From Flavobacterium sp. SUN052 (GTDB taxonomy: Bacteria; Bacteroidota; Bacteroidia; Flavobacteriales; Flavobacteriaceae), in NCBI RefSeq assembly GCF_028867935.1, contig NZ_JAPQNS010000010.1, positions 186,001 through 250,000 of the forward strand: 64,000 nt of DNA, in the 5' to 3' direction. Under the pieces are notes generated by a model. That model was not told where the DNA came from, did no database searches, and saw nothing but the letters and a program-made list of their open reading frames with translations. Position 1 is the stretch's first letter; each line of letters begins with the position of its first letter. Below, piece after piece: positions 1-7,029 of the stretch. The position numbers and the translations under genes were made by a program.

Positions 1-323
1 GGGTGCTTGAATGTGTACAGCAAGCCAACATGGCCCCCCAGCGAATTACCCAACAGAGTTAGGTCGGTAAGGTTGCGGTAGGCGACAAACTTTTCGATGA
101 AGGCTACCAGCCCTTCCAGCCCGGCTTCCCGAACAGGCATGTCGTAGATAGGCATTACGGGGATCACAACCCGGTACTGACCCGAAAACGTACGGATAAC
201 ACCATCCCAGTTACTAAGGGCGCCAAAAAGACCATGCAGCAGCAACAACACGTCGCCCTGCCCTTCGTCGATGTAGCGAAATCCTTCTTCTTCGCGGATA
301 GAATATGTAACTGATGAATCCAT
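1..323 (-). CDS. Alpha/beta hydrolase, truncated by the window edge
   Basis: Only the N-terminal 107 or so residues are present; the 3' part lies beyond position 1. The reading starts MDSSVTYSIREEEGF and shows the alpha/beta-hydrolase pattern: a hydrophobic strand followed by HGLFG (oxyanion-hole HG motif) near residue 33, then GNSLGGH, the nucleophile elbow with the likely catalytic serine. The family hydrolyses esters, lactones or related bonds; the substrate cannot be read from this fragment. The catalytic acid and histidine lie outside the window. A TATATTTG hexamer-type -7 box lies 39 bp upstream on the same strand. Family assignment is firm, function is not. Confidence 0.85.
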   Translation of the reverse strand, partial: MDSSVTYSIREEEGFRYIDEGQGDVLLLLHGLFGALSNWDGVIRTFSGQYRVVIPVMPIYDMPVREAGLEGLVAFIEKFVAYRNLTDLTLLGNSLGGHVGLLYTFKH

Positions 324-361
324 TAGGCTTGTGATTTTAACACCGTATACTTGTTACTGGG

Positions 362-369
362 CAAATATA
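362..369 (-). promoter_or_regulatory. Candidate -7 box for the hydrolase gene
   Basis: The minus strand reads TATATTTG, an exact match to the Bacteroidota -7 consensus TAnnTTTG, 39 bp before the hydrolase start. No TTG is found at the expected -33 spacing, so only half of the promoter is supported. Confidence 0.4.
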
Positions 370-513
370 ATATAATCTGAGAATAAGAATGAATAGATTT
401 TTTTCAACTATTGATTAACAGGTGGTTATAAATTTAGAACTTTTTATAATTCTATTTTTCTTGAAAAATTACTAAACTCACTAATCGACAGTCATATATT
501 AACGATATGACCG

Positions 514-521
514 TAATTTTG
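514..521 (+). promoter_or_regulatory. Candidate -7 box for the FAD oxidoreductase gene
   Basis: TAATTTTG matches TAnnTTTG exactly and lies 20 bp before the ATG at 542. No -33 TTG is visible at 18-21 bp spacing. The interval 324-541 is AT-rich and holds no gene. Confidence 0.4.
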
Positions 522-541
522 GCGATCAAACTTCACCACCA

Positions 542-1801
542 ATGTCTGCCCAACCTATTATTATTGTCGGAGCCGGTATCGCCGGTTTAAGTTGTGCTGT
601 TCAGTTGCAACAAGCGGGGCGTGAAATTCTACTCCTGGAAGCTTCCGACGGTGTAGGTGGCCGCGTGCGTACTGACCTTATCGATGGATTTCGGCTTGAC
701 CGGGGTTTTCAGATTTTGCTTACAGCCTATCCCGAAGCGCAACGTCTGCTCAATTATTCAGCACTTAAGTTGCGGACCTTCCGGTCGGGCGCTCTTATCC
801 ACGATGAGGCTAACGGATGGATGAAACTTCTGAATCCTTTGCAGGAGCCGCTGACGGTGTTTCAAACCCTCACCTCACCCGTAGGAACGTTAACGGACAA
901 ACTCACTATTGTGTCATTGTTGCGCCGAACCCAGGAACTCCCCCTGGACGAACTATTTCGGCAACCGGCAACCACCACAATGGACTTTTTGCGGGATAAG
1001 GGTTTTTCGGAGCAGATGATCGAGCGTTTTTTTTGTCCCTTCTTCGGCGGTGTCTTTCTGGAAGATCACCTTCGTACGTCGAGCAATTTTTTTGAGTTTT
1101 GCTTTCGCATGTTTTACACCGGCGACGCAGCTATACCGGCCTTAGGCATGGGCGAGATACCGGCTCAGTTAGCGGCCCGGCTACGGGCCGAAAATATACG
1201 GTTAAACACGCCCGTCGTTCGGGTAACGGGGTCGGAGGTGCAACTGGCATCGGGTGAAGTGCTGGCGGCTTCGGCCGTTGTTGTGGCTGTTGATGCTGCT
1301 CCAGCCACTCGCCTGTTGGGCCTACCTGAGCCTACCATAGATGACTTTACGCATACCACCTGCACGTATTTCGCGATGCCGGAGGAGCACAAACCTGCCG
1401 TGAAAAACGGAGAGAAACTGCTTTTACTGAACACAAAACGTACGGGAGCAGTGCATAATCTGGCTGTGCTTACTGATGTGTCGCCGGAGTACGCACCGGC
1501 TGGGCAGAGCCTTGTTTCAGTCAGCACGCAGGGGATGGATATTATCGACGAAGCAGCCCTTACCAACCGTATCCGGCTGGAGATGACTAATTGGTTTGGA
1601 GAATCGGTGAGCCATTGGCGGCATTTGCGGACCTATCATTTACCCCAGGCGCTGCCTGCTTACGGGCCAGAAAACAGCGCTAAACCCTTGCAATTAGCTC
1701 CTAATCTGTTTCAGTGTGGCGATCAAACAGCTTACCCGTCGTTAAACGCAGCTCTGCAAACCGGGCGATTAGTAGCGGAAGCAATAAGCAGTTTGCAGTG
1801 A
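542..1801 (+). CDS. FAD-dependent amine-oxidase-like oxidoreductase
   Basis: The 419-residue protein begins with a Rossmann FAD-binding fingerprint, GAGIAGLSCAVQLQQAG at about residues 11-27, followed by an acidic residue ending strand 2 (LLLEASDGVGGRVRT). This is the signature of the flavin amine oxidase / phytoene-desaturase superfamily. The C-terminus has the expected second FAD contact (CGDQTAYPSLNAALQTGR). Length fits single-domain members of the family. No carotenoid or polyamine genes are adjacent, so the substrate is unknown. The final codons and the TGA stop lie inside an inverted word-array element shared with the convergent neighbour. Superfamily is secure; the reaction is not. Confidence 0.88.
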   Translation: MSAQPIIIVGAGIAGLSCAVQLQQAGREILLLEASDGVGGRVRTDLIDGFRLDRGFQILLTAYPEAQRLLNYSALKLRTFRSGALIHDEANGWMKLLNPLQEPLTVFQTLTSPVGTLTDKLTIVSLLRRTQELPLDELFRQPATTTMDFLRDKGFSEQMIERFFCPFFGGVFLEDHLRTSSNFFEFCFRMFYTGDAAIPALGMGEIPAQLAARLRAENIRLNTPVVRVTGSEVQLASGEVLAASAVVVAVDAAPATRLLGLPEPTIDDFTHTTCTYFAMPEEHKPAVKNGEKLLLLNTKRTGAVHNLAVLTDVSPEYAPAGQSLVSVSTQGMDIIDEAALTNRIRLEMTNWFGESVSHWRHLRTYHLPQALPAYGPENSAKPLQLAPNLFQCGDQTAYPSLNAALQTGRLVAEAISSLQ

Positions 1802-1888
1802 GCAGTAGCAGTCTGCTGACGCGTATCTTCGGTCTGTGGTGCTTACTGCCAATTGCAATTACTCACTGCTTACTGCCACTGCCCACTG
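1781..1888. repeat. Inverted word-array element, GCAGT type
   Basis: The left arm (1781-1813) is a tandem array of GCAATAA, GCAGTTT, GCAGTGA, GCAGTA, GCAGTC. The right arm (about 1840-1888), read on the other strand, repeats the same word: GCAGTG, GCAGTAA, GCAGTGA, GCAATTG, GCAGTAA. A spacer of about 26 bp separates them. The stop codons of both convergent genes (1799-1801 plus strand, 1863-1865 minus strand) are formed by the same GCAGTGA word. It could fold as an imperfect hairpin and act as a bidirectional terminator. Three other elements in this window share the design with different words. Confidence 0.75.
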
Positions 1889-2843
1889 ATTTAGCCATCG
1901 CTATACCCGATAAAAACGCACCTTCGATGTTGCCGGAGCCAAAGCCGTCGCCCCCAAACAGAAGCGGAGCAGGCGTATTTGCCGCCAGAAAAGGCTCTGA
2001 ATAGCGAACACTGGCCATACTGTACCGCCAGCGGTGAACCTGATAGGTAAGAATCTCGGTAGCAGGAATAAGTTGGGGCACCAGATCGATGAGGGCACGG
2101 CCAACCGCCATTAGGTCATCGTCGAAATGGGTTTGGCTGAACTCCCCCCCAGCCTGAATCGTAACGGATGTTTGTTCAGGTGTGATGCCCTTTAAGTAGT
2201 TGTCGGCAACGGTGGCTATAGGTCCAAAGTCAAATTGCACCCACTGGTCGTCTTCTTTAATCAGGCTCTGCTGGCTCAAAACAACCATAACCGTGATGCA
2301 GGGCGAGTACTGAATGGATTCCAAGGCGGAAATATTGACTTCATCACCACCAATATTACTGTCCTGAAGCAACGTTAGTGTTTGTGGAGCAGGAATGGTA
2401 ATCAGCAGATTGTCGGCCTCGTAGGTGGTGCCCGTTTCGCTCATTACCCGCCAGCCCTTGCCCGAAGTAGCCGTTCGTTTCTCAATCTTTATAACCCGTT
2501 CGTCCGTTATGACGTTGATCGATTGTGCCATATACTTGGCAATGGCACTCATGCCGTTGTGCCCTATGTAGTGCAATGGGACATCGTCCTGGTCAGAAAT
2601 GGGCGCAATACCTGCAACACCTTCGGTTAGTAATTCCTCGGTGAATAGTTGAAAAAGGGGAGACTTAGCGGTGAAATATTGGGCGCCGTGGTCAATTCGA
2701 CTTCGGTCGATCCGGCGGGTAGCCATTCTGCCACCCACGCCCCGTCCTTTGTCGAGAACGGTGACTGTATGACCTTTTTTAGCGAGTTCGCGGGCAGCCG
2801 TAAGTCCCGCCATACCGGCTCCAATAAGTAACGTTGTTGGCAT
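1863..2843 (-). CDS. NAD(P)/FAD-dependent oxidoreductase, renalase-like
   Basis: From the ATG at 2843 the 326-residue product starts MPTTLLIGAGMAGLTAAREL, putting the FAD-binding GxGxxG motif at residues 8-13, and continues with DKGRGVGGRMATRR, typical of the renalase-like branch of FAD oxidoreductases. An upstream in-frame ATG at 2945 would add 34 residues before the fold and would overlap the divergent gene, so it is rejected. The C-terminus carries GGDGFGSGNIEGAFLSG, the usual second FAD contact. The last codons come from an inverted word-array element. The neighbour at 542 is another FAD enzyme of a different branch; a shared pathway is possible but not shown. The substrate is unknown. 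Confidence 0.87.
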   Translation of the reverse strand: MPTTLLIGAGMAGLTAARELAKKGHTVTVLDKGRGVGGRMATRRIDRSRIDHGAQYFTAKSPLFQLFTEELLTEGVAGIAPISDQDDVPLHYIGHNGMSAIAKYMAQSINVITDERVIKIEKRTATSGKGWRVMSETGTTYEADNLLITIPAPQTLTLLQDSNIGGDEVNISALESIQYSPCITVMVVLSQQSLIKEDDQWVQFDFGPIATVADNYLKGITPEQTSVTIQAGGEFSQTHFDDDLMAVGRALIDLVPQLIPATEILTYQVHRWRYSMASVRYSEPFLAANTPAPLLFGGDGFGSGNIEGAFLSGIAMAKSVGSGSKQ

Positions 2844-2901
2844 AAAATGCTTGAAAGAATGGTAGATTAACCGCAAGGTTAACTTCTTTGTTGTGAATAA
2901 G

Positions 2902-3693
2902 ATGCACCGAATTACGCCATTTACTGTAATAATTTCTTTGCTCATTGCCCTGCCGCTGGTGTTGCTGATGCTGTATCCGGCCGTGATTCGGTGTTCATTT
3001 ATTGGGTTTTCGGCCGACTTCCGGCAGGTTCAGAATCGTGAAAATGTACTATACATCAGTCAGTCTACACCCGTCCGGCAACAGAAGCAACTGATTGCTA
3101 ACGATAAGCAGGCCAGTGAACGAATTCGGGCTTTCTGGAACGGGAAACAAGGACAGGCTATCCTGATCTATTGTCATTCGGCAGAGCAGTATGGTTCGTA
3201 TTGCGGAGGAAGCTCCGAATCGTCGGCGGGGTGCAGTCTGGGAACGCCCTGGGGTACCTCGTTTCTGGTGCTGGGACCAGATGGTAATAATGCCGATGTG
3301 ATTGCCCATGAACGCTGTCACGACGAATTATTAGCCCGTGTGGGTTGGTGGCGCACCAATCGCCAGATTCCTCAATGGTTTAACGAGGGCCTTGCCCTAA
3401 TGGTAGACTATCGATTTACCAACCCCCAGGCCGACAGCCTGCAACGTGCCCGCGATTTCCACGACGAGTGGGAGTACCGGGCCTATGGGCGGCAAATGGC
3501 CTTATCGCTTGACGAACTTGAAACGATGCGCGGCTTTTTCGCGGGGGATTATCACCATGTCATGCTCGCTTACTACACTGGAGCCGCCGAAGTTTCGCGC
3601 TGGCTGGCCGTGGTGGGAAAAAAAGGGCCAGTAGAGTTAGCAAAAAGAGTAGGGGAGGGAGGGGAGTTTGAAGAGGTGTATATGTCGAAGTAA
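2902..3693 (+). CDS. Membrane-anchored or secreted gluzincin-like metallopeptidase
   Basis: The product of about 263 residues begins with one hydrophobic segment (residues 6-27), a membrane anchor or uncleaved signal. The central part carries HERCH (H136, E137, H140), a zinc-binding HExxH motif, followed 22 residues on by WFNEG with E162 as the probable third zinc ligand. This HExxH...E spacing is that of gluzincin peptidases (peptidase MA clan). A cysteine cluster (YCHS, YCGG, GCSLG) before the motif may form disulfides outside the cytoplasm. A GTG at 2893 in the same frame is an alternative start; ATG 2902 was preferred. It is divergent from the renalase-like gene with about 58 bp between starts. 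Target proteins are unknown. Confidence 0.75.
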   Translation: MHRITPFTVIISLLIALPLVLLMLYPAVIRCSFIGFSADFRQVQNRENVLYISQSTPVRQQKQLIANDKQASERIRAFWNGKQGQAILIYCHSAEQYGSYCGGSSESSAGCSLGTPWGTSFLVLGPDGNNADVIAHERCHDELLARVGWWRTNRQIPQWFNEGLALMVDYRFTNPQADSLQRARDFHDEWEYRAYGRQMALSLDELETMRGFFAGDYHHVMLAYYTGAAEVSRWLAVVGKKGPVELAKRVGEGGEFEEVYMSK

Positions 3694-3741
3694 ACGTAAG
3701 CCAAGTGGTATGTGCTGGGTTGAATTAGAGGAGGAACCTAG

Positions 3742-6700
3742 TTGTACATCCTTTTACAAAAGCTGACCAGATTTCTCTTGAAAACCCCGCTATTCATACT
3801 GTTATTGCTGATAACCAGCCACCTTCTGCCCGCACAATCGTTGTTGCAAGGCCAGGTGACTGATGCGACCACTGGAAAACCGCTTCCCTTCGCCACCGTC
3901 TATATCAACACAACTACGCGTGGGACCACCGCCAGTGAAAACGGTATTTACAAACTGACCGGGGTGCCAGCGGGGACGGTTGAGGTAGTGGCATCGTATC
4001 TGGGCTATAAACAGGCAAAGTCAGTGGTGAAACTGCGCCCCGGTGTGTCAACAACGGTTAATCTGGCGTTAGCACCCACTGGCAATGCGCTGGAGGGCGT
4101 TACCGTAACAGCCCGTCGGAGTAAGGCCTGGGAACGCTTGTTTCGGCGCTTTAAACTTGAGTTGCTGGGCGAAAGCCCATTTACGGGACGGTGCGTCTTT
4201 GTCAACGAACAAGCAGTGGTATTGACTGAGGAAGATAACCACTTAAGAGCCAAAGTTACAGAGCCGCTCATTATCGAAAACAACGCACTGGGCTACAGAA
4301 TTTACTATGACCTGCTGTCGTTCGATTATTACGAACGGGCGACCTACTACGCCGGAGCCACTCGCTTTGAAGAACTTAAACCCGAAAGTCCACAACAGCA
4401 GAAACGGTGGCAACGGAACCGGCAACTGGCCTACGAAGGTTCCACGCGCCATTTGATTGCCAGTATGGTGGCCAAAACCCACGAGCAGGAAGGATATTTG
4501 GTTTACCGGAGCAACATTGACCTTACGGGTCGAGCTGCAGCTATGGCACCGGTACTGATTTTTGAGGGAGATCGCCCACCGGTTGCCCAGATGGATAGCA
4601 TTTTCAGGCCGGGTGAGTTACCCAACGAGCGACTGATGGTGTTGGATGGCCCGCTGGAGATTTTTTCGACCCGTGTCAACGCCCGCAACTCGCCCTATCG
4701 GGATATGCCCTACGGATATTCACTGTTGGTTTTGCCCAACAAAACAGCCTTGGTCACCACCGACGGCTGGGTGTCGAGCCCGAACGGCATGGAAATTAGA
4801 GGATTCCTAAGCAAAGACCGGCTGGCTAATCTGTTACCTGCCGACTGGCGTCCTGATGCGGCAAACTCCCAGCCACAAGCCTTTGCCGAAGGCACTATTT
4901 TGCCTCCCGATGGCCGCCTGGATTCCCTTAAACGCAACTGGAAAAGCTACCAGAAGACACTCGCATCGACGGTTTTTGTGCATACCGATAAAGTGTTCTA
5001 CACCACCGGCGACAACCTCTGGTTCAGTGGGTATGTGTTGAATCCAACAACGCTTGGTCTGTTACCCAATCGGTATGCCGATGTGGACGAAGCTATGCAC
5101 GTAGATTGGGTTGGCCCATCGGGGCGAACCTTGCACCACCAATGGGTACCCGTAAAAAATGGGCGCGCTGAGGGCATGTTTCAACTTCCTGATTCGCTCC
5201 AGACGGGTACCTATACGCTCCGAGCCTACACGGAAGCTGGCCGTGCTGAGCGTAAACCAGCGTTTGAAAAGGTGATTCTGGTAAGTAATGGCCTAAGCGA
5301 CAGCCCGGCTGTAGCCAACGCGTCTCCGAACAATTTGTCAATGGTTGCCTCCCAACCAGCCTTGCCCAAAACAACCGATTCCACTGATTTATCACTCAAT
5401 GCCACCACCGACACAACCGGTATTGCGGTCAGTATTCGGGCATCGGGGCCACAGCGCGACCAGCCCATTTACCTCACTGTGCAGAGTCGGGATCGTTTTG
5501 TGGGGCAGGCTAAAATTAAACCAACAAATGGCGTGGCACGGGTTATGATTCCGGCATTTAACATTCCGTCGGGCCTCACGCGGCTGGCTTTGTTCGATGG
5601 GCAGGGACAACCCAAAGCCGAGCGGCTCGTATCGGTATCGTCGTTGCCGGGTGAGCCAGTCCGATTTACTGTAACCGCCGATAAGACCCACTACACCCCC
5701 CGGGAAACAGTAGCGCTTCAGTTTAAGCTTCAGGATGATACCGGCGACCCTATTGTAGCGTTTTTGTCTGCTTCCATTACCGATGCTGATCAGTTACCCT
5801 CCGATTCGCTCTCGGCTTCGCTCCGAACGCAGGTATTGGACAATCAGCCCCGTATACCCATGAAAATGACCCAAAACACGGTGCCTGCCGATACCAGCGT
5901 GGGGATTGTTATCCGGGGGGGGGCTGTAAATGCGAAAGGACGACCCGTACCTAACGCCAATGTCTTGCTGTCATTTATTGGTACCACTGAGTCATTTGCC
6001 CGGTCAGCCAAAGCCGATGAACAGGGGCGTTTCCAGATGGATGGGCTTGCTTTGATTGATACGGCTCAACTAACGGTGCAGGTGATGGCTGCCGATTTCA
6101 AACCTGTACAGGCGACCATCCGGCTCGATTCACCCACTGGACCGCTTGGGCCAGATAATACATGGGTTGTGAAGTCGGACACTATGTTCGATTGGACTCG
6201 CTACCGGGCAGCTATTCAGGCAGCCCGACTCCGGCAGGCCGACGACGCCGAACGATACCGTTTCAACGGCGACCGACAGTTGAAAGAGGTGGTAGTAAAA
6301 GCGGCTAGAATGGATGACCGGGAGGCCCGTCGCGTGAGTTTACACGGCACCCCCGACGGTAGTGTTGTGTTTAAGCAGGAAGACGCTAGTCGGTACGCCA
6401 ACGTGTTCGAGATGTTACAGGGTAAGTTGCCGGGTGTTCAGGTCCAGTTTAACGCATTTACAGGCACTTATAATGTGGTGGTGCGCGGGGTAGGGTCGTT
6501 TGGTAGCAACAACGGGCCGCTGTTCCTGCGCGATGGCCAATATGTTGATCAGGATCTACTTATGGCAACCAGCCCGACGGAGGTAGAACGCATTGAAGTT
6601 GTGAAAAACAGCGGTGCTGCTATTTACGGCGCACGGGGTGGGGCGGGTATTATTGCCTTTTTTACCCGAAAGTGGAAGCCCGATGACCTCAACCCCGGTG

Positions 6701-6966
6701 GTAAGAAACTGTCGGTTAGCGGGTATCAACTGCCACGCACCTTTACGTTTCCAGCTTATAATGCCGATCCCGGAGCGCCGGACCGGCAACGCATCGACCG
6801 GCGCGATGTGCTGCTTTGGCAACCCCAGTTCCAAACCGATGCACAGGGGCAGGCAACGCTTAAATTCCCCCTTTCCGATGTCGTACGAACACTCCGGGTA
6901 ACGGTGCAGGGCATCACCTCAACTGGCCAGTCAGTATCAGCAGAGCGACTCATTCGAGTGCAGTAA
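3742..6966 (+). CDS. TonB-plug and alpha-2-macroglobulin-like outer-membrane/periplasmic protein
   Basis: The start is TTG at 3742, preceded by GAGGAGGAA at proper spacing, one of the few clear ribosome sites here. A signal peptide ends near residue 32. Domains in order: CarboxypepD_reg beta-sandwich (about 35-115, LQGQVTDATTGKPLPFATVY); a region like those in DUF5686-type proteins; an MG2-like segment (about 410-500, VFYTTGDNLWFSGYVLN); a second regulatory-like sandwich (about 725-810); a TonB-receptor plug (about 870-980, FEMLQGKLPGVQV and VERIEVVKNSGAAIYG); and an A2M-like tail. The long barrel of a true receptor is absent, as 1074 residues are used up by these domains. Such proteins occur in Bacteroidota; their role is not established. 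It converges on another TonB-family gene. Confidence 0.8.
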   Translation: MYILLQKLTRFLLKTPLFILLLLITSHLLPAQSLLQGQVTDATTGKPLPFATVYINTTTRGTTASENGIYKLTGVPAGTVEVVASYLGYKQAKSVVKLRPGVSTTVNLALAPTGNALEGVTVTARRSKAWERLFRRFKLELLGESPFTGRCVFVNEQAVVLTEEDNHLRAKVTEPLIIENNALGYRIYYDLLSFDYYERATYYAGATRFEELKPESPQQQKRWQRNRQLAYEGSTRHLIASMVAKTHEQEGYLVYRSNIDLTGRAAAMAPVLIFEGDRPPVAQMDSIFRPGELPNERLMVLDGPLEIFSTRVNARNSPYRDMPYGYSLLVLPNKTALVTTDGWVSSPNGMEIRGFLSKDRLANLLPADWRPDAANSQPQAFAEGTILPPDGRLDSLKRNWKSYQKTLASTVFVHTDKVFYTTGDNLWFSGYVLNPTTLGLLPNRYADVDEAMHVDWVGPSGRTLHHQWVPVKNGRAEGMFQLPDSLQTGTYTLRAYTEAGRAERKPAFEKVILVSNGLSDSPAVANASPNNLSMVASQPALPKTTDSTDLSLNATTDTTGIAVSIRASGPQRDQPIYLTVQSRDRFVGQAKIKPTNGVARVMIPAFNIPSGLTRLALFDGQGQPKAERLVSVSSLPGEPVRFTVTADKTHYTPRETVALQFKLQDDTGDPIVAFLSASITDADQLPSDSLSASLRTQVLDNQPRIPMKMTQNTVPADTSVGIVIRGGAVNAKGRPVPNANVLLSFIGTTESFARSAKADEQGRFQMDGLALIDTAQLTVQVMAADFKPVQATIRLDSPTGPLGPDNTWVVKSDTMFDWTRYRAAIQAARLRQADDAERYRFNGDRQLKEVVVKAARMDDREARRVSLHGTPDGSVVFKQEDASRYANVFEMLQGKLPGVQVQFNAFTGTYNVVVRGVGSFGSNNGPLFLRDGQYVDQDLLMATSPTEVERIEVVKNSGAAIYGARGGAGIIAFFTRKWKPDDLNPGGKKLSVSGYQLPRTFTFPAYNADPGAPDRQRIDRRDVLLWQPQFQTDAQGQATLKFPLSDVVRTLRVTVQGITSTGQSVSAERLIRVQ

Positions 6967-6976
6967 ATAAACTTTT

Positions 6977-7003
6977 ACCCCTCTCCTTGCGAAGGAGAGG
7001 GGT
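6977..7003. terminator. GC-rich hairpin between convergent genes, REP-like
   Basis: A 12-bp perfect stem, ACCCCTCTCCTT (6977-6988) pairing with AAGGAGAGGGGT (6992-7003), closes a three-base loop. A second small hairpin, CCGA-CGCT-TCGG, and GGTGAGGTT follow directly. It fills the gap between two convergent genes, so it plausibly ends transcription in both directions, although there is no long T-tract. The wording resembles short palindromic repeats that I recall from unrelated genomes. Confidence 0.6.
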
Positions 7004-7029
7004 GGGCCGGGCCGACGCTTCGGTGAGGT

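Noticed and set aside
2844..2945. N-terminal extension of the renalase-like protein
   Set aside because: It would place 34 residues ahead of the FAD motif and overlap the divergent gene.
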